Part shown: positions 48,545 to 61,479 of the stretch, piece after piece
Numbering within the stretch: the first letter of the stretch is position 1
How the letters are laid out: the number at the start of each line of letters is the position of its first letter
Source: Lanius collurio
Taxonomy: Eukaryota; Chordata; Aves; Passeriformes; Laniidae
Assembly: GCA_020086605.1 (NCBI GenBank)
Contig: JACBWW010000041.1
Span: forward strand, 2,346,302-2,410,301
Direction: 5' to 3'
Length of the DNA: 64,000 nt
Made by a program: the position numbers and the translations under genes
Notes under the pieces: generated by a model
Database searches by the model: none
What the model was told of the DNA's origin: nothing
Seen by the model: only the letters and a program-made list of their open reading frames with translations

Positions 48545-51500
48545 CTGAAAACACAGGGCACGTTTGGCAGAACAGCCCCAGCTCTGCAGCCTTTAAGGAG
48601 CACACCTCCTGCCACCAGGAGAATCCAGGCTGCTCCGAGAGGCTGCATCCCAAGGGGTTCAAGTTGGCACTGACCCCTCTGGAGAGAGCCATGCACACAA
48701 AAATCATGCAGAAATAACACTCTGCCCCCTTTGAAGAGAAGTGAGTCAAATTGTTAAAAATGAAACTGATTCATTGTAGAAACAGTGGTCACTGGAATGG
48801 CATCTCCACAACTGCTGTGGTAAGAGAGGAAGCTGCCTGACCGCAACTGCCTTTGTGCTTATTCTAGCTGTTTAAGTTCTAAAAACCACAAAACCCCATT
48901 TGAAATTCCACTGTATAGCAAGGTTTGTGTAATGAGGTTACAATTCATAATAGGATCATTGAAAACTGAAACAAGCAGCATTAATATGTGGACTGCCTGC
49001 ACCGAGCTAGCAGCAGCGTGATGATGTCATTTTTAATTAAAAGTCTGTCCCTGTTTGATACGCCAAAAAAAGAGTGCAAATCAGGGAATATGCCCTGATC
49101 CCAACCATAGGGAGAGACTGTCAAGCAGCACAGTGGTATCACAGAGCACCCTGCGAGCCATATGGCATGGCTTTAATGGAACTAATTCCCACGTACTCTG
49201 CTTGTGTCACGCGTATCAGGATTCTGCTCCCACACTGAAAAGACATTAGTCAGGACCAGGGGGAGGGGAGGCCCAGTGATACCCAGCATCGTGTCCTTTA
49301 TCATGTACCATGCTGTAAATGCTACTGCAGCAGTGCTGAGGCCAAGAGGGAGTGGGCTGCAGGTTCAGGCAAGTGGACAGACCCCTCATTCCCTGAAGTC
49401 AGTGACTATGCCAATTTACAGCAACGCAAGTCCAGGCCCTTAAGCAAAGTTGGGCAAGCAGCCCTGTAAAATATCAATTCAAAATAGCTGGTACTTGTAG
49501 ACACATTTATTCACCCAGAATTGCACTTTGGCTCAAGACTGAGTGACACAGAAACCAAGAGATGCTGGTCCACAAAACCCTTCCCTCCTCAGCACTGTTG
49601 ATTCCTTTTCAGCCTCTTGTGCTTTCCTTAAGGCAATTAAACCACTGCTGGACTTCAGTAGAAGGAGGACCCACTCCTGTGAGTGTCAGTGGTTGCTGGT
49701 CCACCCCCCAAACATCAGGCACCAAGGACCCAGACAGCCCATCCTTAGTTCTCTGAGCAGCCTTTTTGGCTACAGAGAGGTTCATCTTACTCAGCTGGGT
49801 AAGAACCATAAGTTGTTGGTAGTAATGAAACCTGTCATGACTTGTGAGAAGGTAGCAGACAAAAGATGACCAAGAAAACATTTACACTTCACTTAACTAC
49901 CATTTTCATGTCCAGCAAATATTTTGGATTTAATTTTGCCATTTATTTAAAATTTCACTCTTGGATTTCTCCACCCTAAATTACTGGGTTTCGATCCAAG
50001 TCTCAAAGACAATTACTTGCACAATCCTTATAACAAGCTGGTCTGCAGACCTGCACTAAGCCAATGAAATTTACTTTTCCTTTTTAAGATTTCTATGTGA
50101 AGTTTGATGTAAAAGTATATGTGGATCTTCGAAAATATTGAGTTGACCATGAGTGCAAAAGAAATTTGGGGATCACTAGCATAAAGTTTTGGCATTAGGT
50201 CTTAGTTTTAATTTTGCCCTCACTTAGAATTTGCATTGCCATTATCATGAGGGATAGATAGGTGGGAAATCCATTTGGACTAGTAGTTTTTTTTTTCCAC
50301 CCAGTACTTTAAGCTCCCCAGATAGTTCCATACAAAATGAAGGAATGGAGAAGTCTGTATCTTGACCCAGATATTTGCAGGCCTGCAAAAACCTCTCTCG
50401 ATTGACATTAAAAACTAGAGAGATGTTCAGAAGGCTTCAGCTTTAGCCTAGCCAGAGAATGCTCAGTGTAAAACACCTGGAACAACTGTGTTCTCTGAGC
50501 ACCACCCTACAGATTCCTTCTTGGGAGGCAGGAACGGGGCACGTCTCTCACTGCAGCAGCGCCTCTCCTAAAGCCCCGTGTGTGGGTGCGTGTGGCTGCA
50601 AGCACACACACGTGCAGGAAGGAGAGAGAGTGCACACAACCAACTTTCTGAGCCAGTGGGAGGGGAGGATTACCACAGGATTGGACCCCACATGTTTAAT
50701 TTTCACACAGACTTAACATGAGATATGCTGCATCAGACCCAAGGTAGTGGTGCTCCTATTCTTATTGACCCCAATCACTTTAAGCCTATTGAGTGCCCTA
50801 CTCCAGAGAGAAGATTTAAATTACACTTGGAGAATGTTTCTTGTTGATACTGAGGGCAGTGTGCTTTTTGAAGAAATAGTATTTCCTTCTTGGACCACAA
50901 TGAGCAAGTCCAAGGTCAGACAAATCACGTGTGGTAGAACAGGTTGTGGTGTGAAGGGCTCATGGGGGCACACAGATTTTTTGTTGTTCAGCTCAAGGAA
51001 CTTGGCTATTTGTCAGGGAATACAAAGCCTATCTTCTCAGGCTAATAATTGATGTAATTCCATGTACTCATTCTTGTGAAGCAAAAATTCATCAGCTAAA
51101 AAAATTATAATCTACCTATCCTATAAAAGACAGATCATTACTCATACAAAGTTTTGACACTGAATTACGGCCAGATGAACGATAAAGAAGAATTTTCAAA
51201 TTCTTCTATTCTAAATGTAAAGCTGTTCTCAGTGAATGTTAACCTATAAATAAAGTGCTGAAGATCCCCACCATCAGTATAAATTTTCCCACCCTGTTCA
51301 TTCTTGCCTTACCTTGGAGGCATATTAAGAAATGAAACTGCTGGGATGTTTCTGCCCAATACCCTTTTTGTGTGTTTCACAGCTAGAAAGTGAAAGGCTC
51401 AGCAGGTTAAATACCAGCAGAGTAAAGTATTTTATTCAGATATCAGTTGCAAAGATCGGGGGAGGAGGGGGAACGCAGTGAGGCCTTTCAGCCTGCAGTG

Positions 51501-52609
51501 CCATGGGAGAAGAAAAACGAGACAGCAGAAGTGTGTGGTAACACAAAAAGAATGTTATCTCAGCGGAGGGGAAAATACTTTCAAATGCATAATTGCAAAC
51601 ACATACCCTCAGCAGCTAACCCAGAGCCCTCTCAGACTGTGCAGCTAAGAGTTTGGAAAGTGGCCAAAGTATCAGTTTTATTTGAGAGATCAAAGTGATG
51701 AAAGAGAGAGAAAGAATAGCATCAAATATGATTGATAAAAAGTATTGCTTTCTTTGATTGGTTTCTGCTCCCCCTCCCTTTTCCACCTCATTCTTCTCCC
51801 AAGTTCACTAAGAAAAATGTCAGATCTGTGGTCCATCTAGTAACACATGCTTGCATGTGAGATGTGCCTATAGGAAAACACCTGCTCACGGCACATCCCT
51901 GCCCCAAAACTCCTGATGGCCACAAGATTCCTACAGATTCACTGCAGGTATGGGCTGTTTATTTGTCACAATTATTTGTGACCCTGCACAGCTCACACAC
52001 CCCAGGCATTGTTTCACAGGCTGATATTTGGTTACTTTGCACAACCTCCCTCGTGCTGCTGAGCCTCTACGCAATCCCCACGTGGATTTCCAGGGACTCT
52101 GACCCCAGAGTGTCAGTGCTGTCGCTGTTTCTGGTCCATAATTGTCCTCCCTCCCCTCTTTATTGTGCACACTGTCTTTATATAAACACACCGAGCGAGA
52201 TAAAAGGCTTATGATGGCAGCACAGTTGAGTTTATGGTTCCTTTCACACACATAGATGTTACCTCAAGCCCAAACCAGGCAGGATGAGGACCTTGGAACT
52301 AAAGGGCACTTTCATATGTGATGAGTTCAAACCATTACTAAATCCTCACAGGAAAAGTGGCTGATGGGCAGGGGTTAGGCCATGCTTAGGCCCATGAATT
52401 TAACAATATTATACAGGCCAGGACCTGCAGACAGTGTACTCAGTCACTTTATATGTGCACACATGTTGCAAAATCAGTTCTTTGCATCAGGATTTTGCAG
52501 CCCGTGGGGATGACATTTACTAGAACCACTTACATGAGCAAGAGTTTACTGCAGGAATAAAAGGCAGATCATGCCACAGGAATTCTGAGAAAGAAACTTG
52601 CAGGGGTTA

Positions 52610-54420
52610 CTGGTGAGTAATGAAAGAGAAGGGAAAAAAAATTTGAAAAGATAATGATTACAAAGAAATACTGAGAAAATGAGAAATTTTACAGAGAAGG
52701 GACAAGGCAGATCTGAGCCATGACAATATTAGGAGGTGTAACGAAGAGAGGGAGACCACAGCAAGAGGAAAAGCAAAGAAATAAAAGATTTGCAAAAGAA
52801 CTAGAAATTACTAGAACTAGAGCAAGATAGTGTAGGTAAAGATGAGGAAAATTCACAGTAATTCAAGAGGGAGACAGGCATGATGATGAAATTGGCCATT
52901 AAAGCAGACAAAGAAGATACAGGAGACCAAGTAGGATATGACCAGCTAATAAATATTTTTGCAACAAGCAGAGAGGGTGAGGGCTTTGTTATGGAAGGAA
53001 AAATGATCCACAGCAGTGAATTTGAACAACCCCCTTATGGATTTGATAAACTCAGCCTTAACAAGATGTGGTGGTGAGCCTGGCTCATTAATCATTCAGC
53101 CATCTAGCTAATCATGCATCCAATATCTCAAAGTCTGCAATAATCAGGTGCTGTCTTGGCAAGCCTGAACCACTGGACAAACAGCAGATTAGGGGTGCAT
53201 GATGAATGCATCACACTACATAACTCTGCAAGGAAAACAGGAGACAGAGGCATGAGGGCATGTAGGATGGTTTGAGTCACAAGATAAATCTGTACCTTAA
53301 AAGGGGAAAATAATACAAGGAGGATGAAGAACAGGAACGTGGCAAGAAGGTAGAGAAACAGAAATCTAGGTAATGTGAGTGAGGTTTGGAAAGATGCAGA
53401 AGGCTGAGAAAAAAGAAAAAGGGCAGGCACATCATGGAGAAGGACAAGAGAAAGTTTGGAAACAGACCCAGTAATATTGTGGGGTTTTTAACACTTATCA
53501 CCACAGCAGGACCAGATCAGGTGTGCTGTGGAGGAAGGAGAATGTGCCACTGTTCAAATCACTCTGTGCATTCCCAATCCAGCAGGTGACAACTCTTCTT
53601 TTCTTCCCCTGCCCACACAACAAAATTGCCCCCCAGTTCTCCCCACCCTTCATCCATCCAGCTGTACTGGGATGCACTGAGATTTGTAAGCAAGCTGGCA
53701 GGCCATGTGTCTGCCAGGATGAAAGGACATAGAAAACCAGGCAGGTAAATGTGACACAGCCATCACTTTGGGCATGAATCCCACCCATTTCACTGTTTCC
53801 TCTCTTGGTCCTCTGAGGGTTTAAGCAACACCTTTTCATTCCCAAGCATTAATTAGTCCTCACAACATGCCATGAGATACCTAAACAATTATTATTACCT
53901 CCATTTAACAGGGAAGAAAATTAAGACTCATAGATTGAACAATTTAGCTACACCACAGGGAAGGTTAGCTCCCTAAATGGGGATTTAGACAAAATGTGTC
54001 CTTAACACTGTTCTCTGACCACAGCAATTGATAATATTGCTGTTCCTACCTGAGCTCCTCTAGGCAAGACAGACAGCTGCCCTCAGACTTCAGGGCTGTA
54101 GCTGTTCTTTATTCATTTTACACCCTACAATTATTGACATAACTGAGATCTGTACAACTCTCAGTAGCCCAATACTATATTTTTTTTTTCTGAAAAGAGG
54201 GCTCAAACTGCAAAAACTGCCAGCTGTATTTAAAATTAGTAGAGCAGAAAGAAGGAAACAAAAGAACAGCAGACCTGAAGGACAAGAGCAAACACGAGGA
54301 AAGAAGCAAGTACCATCCCGAAATCCAATGAGAAAGGTTAAATGCAGAAAAAGGGTAGGGAATAATGCAAGAGGAACCACACAAGGAAGTGCAAGGCTGT
54401 GAGCTGCAGGGAAATCCAAA
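52610..54420. other. Purine-skewed domain on the plus strand
   Basis: Long runs rich in A and G (such as gaagggaaaaaaaatttg, gaagagagggagaccac and gaagaacaggaacg) dominate the plus strand at 52610-53000, 53280-53480 and 54190-54420, with few T-rich counterparts. Such asymmetry occurs in transcribed DNA, old retroviral inserts and exon-dense sequence. I recognise none of these here; the frames at 52880-53077 and 54090-54419 resemble no family. Confidence 0.4.
53845..53985 (-). mobile_element. MIR SINE relic (best in the window)
   Basis: The plus strand follows the reverse complement of MIR closely and in order: gcattaattagtcctcacaa, catgccatgagatacc, attattattacctccattta, acagggaagaaaattaagac, then the cacacagct-like segment ctacaccacaggg. 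Compare the MIR segments cattatctcatttaatcctcacaa, cctatgaggtaggta, attattatccccattttac, agatgaggaaactgaggc and gtcacacagct. The order, spacing and the rare atcctcacaa word make this convincing despite decay. Confidence 0.75.
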
Positions 54421-57400
54421 CTAATACAGATTGCAGCACGTGTACCCCTGGCAGCTCCAGGTCAGGGAGGCAGCAGGATGCCCTCAGCTCCCCCGAGAGC
54501 TGCTCACCCCGCTGGTTTCAAAGTCTAGCAACTGCAGCTAGCGGGCCATGACGTCTGCAGAGCTCACAACAGCAGAAGGACTCACCACCACCCCACAGCC
54601 TCAGCCTGACAAACAACTGCTGCACCCAGGGAGGTGTGGAGAGGAGTCAGAGGAGCGAGAAACTCGTAATTACAGCTAAACTGCAACCACCTTCTCGATT
54701 TGAGTGTCTGTGGGGCTCTGATGAAGCTGAGGATGCCTGGCCTCTCCACAAGCTTTTCCTACAGTTGCTCACTGGTGGTCAGGTACCTTCCTTACTCAGC
54801 AAGAAGTATGTGGAGAATGAGACAAATTAGCCTGCAGATATGAGAGGAGGCTGCAGCCAGAACATGAGGCTCTGTAGTCCCTGCACCAGTCAGCCTGGCT
54901 GGCTTGTAAGTGCTCCTTTTTTGGCTCTGCAGTCTGTGGCATCTTTCTATATTCTGTGGCAATAAATGGACTAACAGCATCCCAAATCCACCTCAGACTT
55001 GCTTGCATGAAGGGCCTTCACACAACACCTCCAAAATAGTAGCAAAGGTACAACCCAAAGCTTTCAATTAAATCAGGTATTCAGTAAACATTCCACTCCT
55101 TGCCTGTGCAAGAAAACTAAGCATCAGAGTAGTGTCTAGTGTGGCAGAAGGCATTACTTTTTGGGGCTTGCTGTTATAAAGGACCAGTGATTGGTGGGGA
55201 GTAAGTTGCTGAAAACAGGCAAATCCTTTTGCAGCAATTCAGGGACAACCGAGAGATGTCATGGTTGAATTAAATAAAAATTTTCAGGTTGCCTTTCTTT
55301 TTTGCTCGTTATCTTTGGCTGATCGTTATTTTGTCTGGCAGTAACTGAGGTGGCAAAACATTCTCTCTAAAACTAAAAAAAAAAAAAGAAGAAAGAAAAA
55401 GGAATGGCCCATGTAACAATGATTCAGCAGAGGCTGGTGGTGTGGGCTGTCAGCTAAATATCCTGTGAGATACTTTGTTGGCTAAACCCAAGATTATTGT
55501 GGTAGAAAGACAAATGGTACTCATGCTGCTTCTGGGAGCTATTTCTGCCTCTTATTTAGATGATATGCACGTGATCACAGGTTGGTAACTGCCCGTGAAA
55601 CACGTGCAGATGAACACTGAGATTTATCATTTTCTCTGAGAGGAGAAACGTCACCCATTAGTTTTATAAATACAACCACAAAGCAGCTTCGTGCTCTTAA
55701 AAGGGATCAGCCACAGCCTCTGCACCTCAGAGGTAGATTCTGGGTGATGTTTCAGGCACATAAAGTCCAGTAAAGTTGATCCCATCCTAAAGAACACAAG
55801 ATCATTTACTCCTTGAACAATGGGCAGAAGATTGAAACAGAAACCTTACCTCATTTTGAAAATGACTTGGATGGCTGCAAATAAACAGCAGGGGCTGCAG
55901 CATCCCCAAAATTCAGGATATGCACTGTCTAGCCTTTTCTTTTNNNAATTGACTCAATTTGGAACTGTCAACTCAACTAAATCAAAGTGGAAGCAACATA
56001 TAAAGGCAATGTCCTAGCTGGGTAGATTAAAAAAAAAAAAGAAAATTAAAATCTATGGGGCTTTAGTGATAGCTCTTGCAAAGGACTTTTAACAAGGGCA
56101 GGGCTTTGCTCACAAAAAATTGCCACCCTGTCAATTAATGCCTTAAAGTTGGTGGATAGAAGCCACAGGTGCAAATATTCAAACAGACAACTACAAACTG
56201 GCCACTAACTAAATGGGATAAATCATCATCTAGTCAGAGAATAAATATCAGAAAGAAAAGAAGTGCAAATTTAATTGTTTGCACCTTAGAGTTGCTCTGT
56301 GATGGTGCAGCCACTGGGATGCTTCACCTATGCTAGGGGTGTGACTGCCTGGAGAAAGTGCTGTAGCCTTGGCTGAGCATTCCAAAAGGTTTTCACTGGA
56401 AAGCCAGCTTTGCAGAGCATCCATTTTCATGAGAAATGCAGAGGCACTTTGGGTCAACCCTCTTAAAAATGCTCAGACGCTCTAGAATTGACAAAAAATT
56501 TCCACAACTTGTTCCCTCTGCTGCCTTTGGGATGCATTAACATTTCAGATTACCCCCATTACTCTAAAATGCCCTCCTGTGAATTCACACACTGAGATGG
56601 GAATCACTTCTCTGACATTTCACATGTGTTTTCCTAACGCAGCCACAGCCACAATTCAAGCCTCCAAGTCTTTGTCAGTTTGAGAAGAAAATAGAAAAGG
56701 TGAAAATAAAAATCTCTGAGCAGCTTCACGCTGGTCTTCTTCAAAACCCAGAGGTGTTTGAGATGCCTTCCCAAGAAGAGAAAAAAAAGAAATAAAGGAG
56801 GAATAAACAATCTGTGAAGGGGGAAGAACAAGTGTCTTGGGCAGAAAGAGAACTCCATGTAGCTGAGATGAAACAAATGTGTCCTGTGAAACAGGAAGAA
56901 AAGGGGAGGGGGGCAGTGGAGAGGGCAGCAGACAACTCTGACTTGCTCGCTCTTTCCAGGCTTTGTGTTTATTTCTGTCATGGATCTGAAAAGGCAGGCA
57001 GCAGACTTTGTAGAAGCGCCTTATGAAATGGGGTAAATAATGGACCCCAGATGCCCTTGTTTCCTTCATTATTCAGTCTAGGCCTTCAAAGCTGTTTTGC
57101 AGTGTGAGGTATCAGAGGGAGGTAGAGTGCTCTGTTAACAAGATTTCAATGAGCTTTGGAAGCAGGTCCAGGGAAGCTGCTGGAAATGTTTCAGACATAC
57201 AGTACTTTTGTGCTTTTCTGACCCGTATGTAGTGAGAAAACACGGGACAGAGGGTGCCCTGATTTTTAAGAAAATACCATCTAAACAATATGTAAACAGC
57301 AGCAATGCTTTTGTACACGTGTGATCCCCTTAATTCAGCCTTCTCAAAGCATCTAAAATACATTAAAGCATTAAGTTCAAGAACACAGCTTCAAAACTAA

Positions 57401-57819
57401 AGCTCAGACAGTTTAGAATACGTATTAAAAAAAAAAAAAAAAACAAAACAAACAAAACAAAAAAAAAGCACAGTGAGAAACTGGCCAGCCAGGGCCATGA
57501 AAACAGGGATCTGAACTCCTCCTTTCCCTGGTCCTTCCCCATGAGGCAAGATTTCCTGCCCACTTAGCAACAAGCTGCATTTCGCTTTTGCTTTGAGACC
57601 CACCCTAAACATTTCTCTGTGCATATTTCTGAGATTCTTCATGATTCATCCTCAACCAGGAGCCACGTGAACCCAACTGACACATCCAAAAAAAATTGAA
57701 GGCTTTGGACGGGTTTAGCATCCCCTGGCAGTTGAAATTCAAACTCCACGGACCACACCCATTCCTAATAACTACCTTTTTCCTCCGCTGCCTCGCTTTT
57801 GGGGACATTAACATTTAAT

Positions 57820-57822
<3 letters not shown>
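53986..57822. other. Non-coding stretch
   Basis: No gene recognised. 54430-54640 is GC-richer with CACGTG and a CRE-like TGACGTC word. A-rich runs lie at about 55375-55400, 56030-56050 and 57427-57468 (an A17 followed by AAAC units). The minus-strand frames at 56634-57069 and 57363-57642 are Phe/Leu-rich translations of purine-rich or A-rich DNA and are not genes. Confidence 0.5.
55944..55946. other. Three-base assembly gap
   Basis: Three N between tttctttt and aattgactc. The short pyrimidine run before it suggests a local consensus or homopolymer ambiguity. Confidence 0.97.

Positions 57823-57861
<39 letters not shown>
57823..57861. repeat. Uninterrupted homopolymer A39
   Basis: Thirty-nine consecutive A. 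Nothing else in the window approaches this length (next longest: T18 and A17). It could be a recent retroposition tail, a slippage-expanded tract, or an assembly length error. No element body or target-site duplication was seen. It sits about 90 bases before the CpG-rich block. Confidence 0.9.
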
Positions 57862-57864
<3 letters not shown>

Positions 57865-57949
57865 TAAAAGAGGTGTTTGAGGTTGCCATTCTTTCAGCTT
57901 TTGCTGTCCCCATTGTTGCCAGCAGCCGCTCTATATTTACTCCAGCAGC

Positions 57950-58443
57950 CTGACATCCTGCGGGGATGGCTCGGTGCTCTCAGATGTTTCCGAGCCGCTC
58001 CGGGGAGAGGGATGCAATGCGCGCTGCATCCTTTGCTCTGCCGCGTCCTGCTCTTTCTGCCTCACCTTAAAAAAACACAATGGCACCACCTAAAGGACAC
58101 ATTATGCACACGAGGAGCCTCCTTCGGTGCATTTCCCCTCTCTCCCATGCGTGCCTGTGCACGAACATCTGACAGCAGCCAGCCCTGTGGTGGCAATGTT
58201 CATTTTCTCAGGCACTGGCTCGGCACAGAGCTTATTCACGGTTATAAAATCATGCCTACAGGAAGAGACATCCATATTTTTATAGCTCCTTCTGATAAGG
58301 CTGTAACAGAAAAGACAACTGTTAAAGCAGCTGCCCCCTTTTCTTTGCATTCAACTCGAATGCAGCAAGCATGCCTAATGCAAGAATTTGAGCAGTTTTA
58401 AGGAAGATTAAATATAGGAAGAAAGTCTCTTGCCAACAGAATG
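57950..58443 (+). promoter_or_regulatory. CpG-rich block ending at a strong splice donor; possible promoter and first exon
   Basis: About a dozen CpG between 57958 and 58165 (for example ttccgagccgctccgggg and atgcgcgctg). No plus-strand start is proven. At 58443 the sequence is CAACAGAATG|GTAAGTGA: a consensus donor directly after an ATG, the pattern of a first exon whose coding sequence starts at its last codon. A 174-codon open frame (57877-58401) overlaps but begins at TTG, ends before the donor and has an unremarkable translation, so I discount it. A non-coding RNA first exon is equally possible. Confidence 0.3.
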
Positions 58444-59861
58444 GTAAGTGATACTGTCCATATAAATCTCTAAGAAAAAAAACGTGGCAAAATACAAGAC
58501 ATTGCAAGGCAGAAGGGCTGGGAGATCCTTTCCTTCCCCTATATCTGGGCAGTACAGCAGCATTTACACTGCTGTGCCTTCCCATACGTTAGGCAATGGC
58601 CCTAATATCCCAGAGGAATGGGGGAGTTTTTAAGAACAGGTTGGGCTTGTTCTCCTTTCTCAGTATCAGTCATAGCTTTCATAGTTCATTCTTTTAGATC
58701 ACTTTTGTGGAAGCCTGGAGTGCTTTCACAGCAGAGGACAGGCATGAGGCAGACTCTTCCTAGCAAATGTGTGAGGGTTTGATCATTTGGAATGTACGTT
58801 TTTCTGAGGCAAAACCAAACCATTTCAAAGCTAGTACAGGCAATAGCCTTTTAGTGGTTTCGGTTCCATGTCATGTATTCATCTGGGTTGCTCCATTTAC
58901 ATCAGCACAACTGAGGAGAAAAGAAAAATCTGATCCTTTAAAACAACATTTGTGCATATATACAACAGAGAGATACCAAGTTATGAATGGCAATTAATTT
59001 TCAAATGCTTATGGCAGTGAGCATACAACACTGCCCCGTTCTGTGCTTTGGTTTTAAAAAGGGAAGACACATCAACTGACAAAAACTAAAGTTATTTTGA
59101 GGGACATCAACTAGTTCCAAATGTTGTCAGCGGGCTCTGGACATTTTCATTTGACAATCTGAAGTCTCCACCACAAGATACATGCACAAAACCTCTTAAT
59201 TGCTTCAATTTGGTTACTAGTTGGCAATATTGCATGAGAAAAACTGCTTCTTGATAGCTGAGGAGAGAGGCCAAAGACTGATTTGGCATAAAGAATGAGC
59301 TACTTCCTACCCCCCAGGTCAGCACTGGGAGAACTGGGTGGGGAATGGCAGGCTGTAATTGCCTGTTCAGTTCATAAATAAGAGAATTTGGTCTCCCAGA
59401 GAGCAAAGTGAGGAGGAAATACCTTTCAAGGCTTGCATTTTAAACATTGTTTTCAGAATAAAGTGAAAGCACAGCCTTTCGAAGTATTTAAAATGCCAGT
59501 TGCCCAAGGAAGATGTGCCAGCCTTAAACACAGCCATCAGAGCCCAGATATTCAACAGAACTCAACTGCCCACGTGCATTTCCAAATCAGATGACTGGAT
59601 TTCCTGAAGCACTAGGCCTCCAGGAGAAGTTTGGATTTTTTTGGCATTTCCTTTAGGAGTTGAATTGAAAGTTGACAACGACTGCTGAGTGCTCAGCTCC
59701 TGGAAAAACCTGGCCTGGAGATTAATGGCTATGCAGTGCCTGGCATAGTTGCCTTTTCCTCAGTTGCCTTTTCTTCAGTGCCTCTCATCATTTACAGTAT
59801 TAATTGCTTGAGTCTAATAAACACTTCTGGGAAGCTGACCATGCATTTTCCCACTCTACAG

Positions 59862-59972
59862 GCAAAACAAATGCAACAGTACCTGTTCTAACAATAAATC
59901 CAGAGTAAAATCTTTCACAGACTCAGATTCCCTCAGTCTCCTGTATTTGAATTTAACAGCACCCATAGAAAG
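59862..59972 (+). CDS. Candidate 111-bp exon with consensus splice sites (speculative)
   Basis: A strong acceptor (ctgaccatgcattttcccac, tctacag) precedes 111 bases ending AAAG|GTGAGT. Only one frame is open throughout: one leading base, 36 codons and two trailing bases, a symmetric phase-2 exon. The peptide starts QNKCNSTCSNNKSR and ends SLLYLNLTAPIE, with an NxT-type sequon (NST) and a second (NLT). No family recognised. Both splice sites are better than average, which is the reason for reporting it. Confidence 0.25.
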
Positions 59973-61479
59973 GTGAGTATTTTCAAAGACAGCAACAACC
60001 TGAAGGCTGCAGGCAGGACTCAAGAGACAAATAGTTCAGGCACACAGATGAGAGGAAGATCCTGCCTTTCCTACATGGATTTAAGGCTCTGTGCTCATTC
60101 TCGAGATGCTCCACATTAATAACTCCTGCCTACGTGATTATTCTGACCCTTCAGTACATCCCTGTCTGAAGAGGGACCTTGTTAAAGGAAAAAGTCAATG
60201 AAAGATTTTGTGAAGTATGCAGTGGGTGGCAAACCTGCCATACAGGTGGGAAAACAGGTGGTGGTGTGCTCTGCATCTTTTTGGAGAGCAGGAAAAGGAA
60301 AATGTCAACCCCCCTAAAGCTTCAGCTGTGCACTGCTGCAGCCCATAAAATTCCAGCTACATCCCCCAAGCACAGTTTTCCAAACACTAAAGGGCAGCAA
60401 ATCAACTGACAAAAACTTGTAAAGGGGACCATAAAAACATTATTTTCATTTCAGTTGGAAATGAGGCAAATAGTTAATAAAAAATTGGTTACCTCAAAAG
60501 ACAGGGAGTACCTGCCAGACTCTGGGTGGGATGGACATTCTTGTGCCAGTGCATTATATATCCATTTCTGACTAAGTGCTTATAAAAGCCCATCAATTCA
60601 GATTGTCTTTTGAGGAATTTGGGTTAAGATCCCCCTATGTAATGGTAATCACCTTAATGATACGCTCTTTAACTCTTTCTAATTGTCAAGTCAGCAGCAG
60701 CTACACTGCCAAACCCCACAGATTTTCCTAAAGCCAATATCCAGTTAAAGTTTGTAGGATTTCAACCGAGTAAGTACCCCAGAATTTGGTTTTCAAGTTA
60801 TGTCTTGGAGCACACAATGTGCAAAGGTGACGCTGCAAACATTCGTTAGGAAAATAGCAAGGCATTAAAAAAAAAAAAAATTAAAATGAACTGCTCTAGT
60901 CACCGAGATCAAATGCTCAGAGAAAAGCCTTGGAAGTGTTTATTCTCCCAGATTAGATGGAATTCTAAGGAGTGTTTATTGGAGAGAAGAGATGGAGTGT
61001 GCTATGTCTTATTCTTGTTTCCTGTATCCGCCTTTCTCTTAAAAGTGCTAAGTAGCAGGGCTGCAGGGATTATGGTGCTGAGGGAATTCTTGCCACTTTC
61101 CTTCTCTCTCTCTATTTAAACACGACAACTCTTGGCAGGCCTTGGTCACATTGTTTGTGTAGCCAGGACAAGAGGGTGGAATTCTGGAACACGTTCCAGC
61201 CCACATTCCGGATTTTCCTATAAACTAGCCCCTTATTTTAAACACACGCCTCTGTGAATTACCTTTGTGTTGCTATGCCATTTGAAAATCTGTTTCAAAC
61301 ACTCCTTGTAAATTAAAATCTGATTCAGCTTGAGTTCCGATCAAGGTATTTCATCATGGTGAATAATCTGTGAAAAAGATACTGTTTGATTTAGCAGGGA
61401 AAAGAACAAAAAAGAAAGAGGGGAGAGTATGAAAGAGGAAGGAGGAATGGCTCAGGATCAGCCAGGGAGGATGGCATTT

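Larger units (their letters stand above)
47763..53842. other. Non-coding stretch with enhancer-like blocks
   Basis: No gene recognised. Contains the pyrimidine tract 47949-47993, AT-rich blocks at 48095-48320 and 49010-49065, the exon-like interval 48488-48544, an imperfect TG/CA patch at 50580-50640 and, from 52610, a purine-skewed domain that continues to about 54420. 49100-52600 shows nothing else I can name. Confidence 0.5.

Noticed and set aside
57877..58401. 174-codon open frame in the CpG block
   Set aside because: Begins at TTG and shows Leu-rich then unremarkable translation; more likely a low stop-codon effect in GC-rich DNA.
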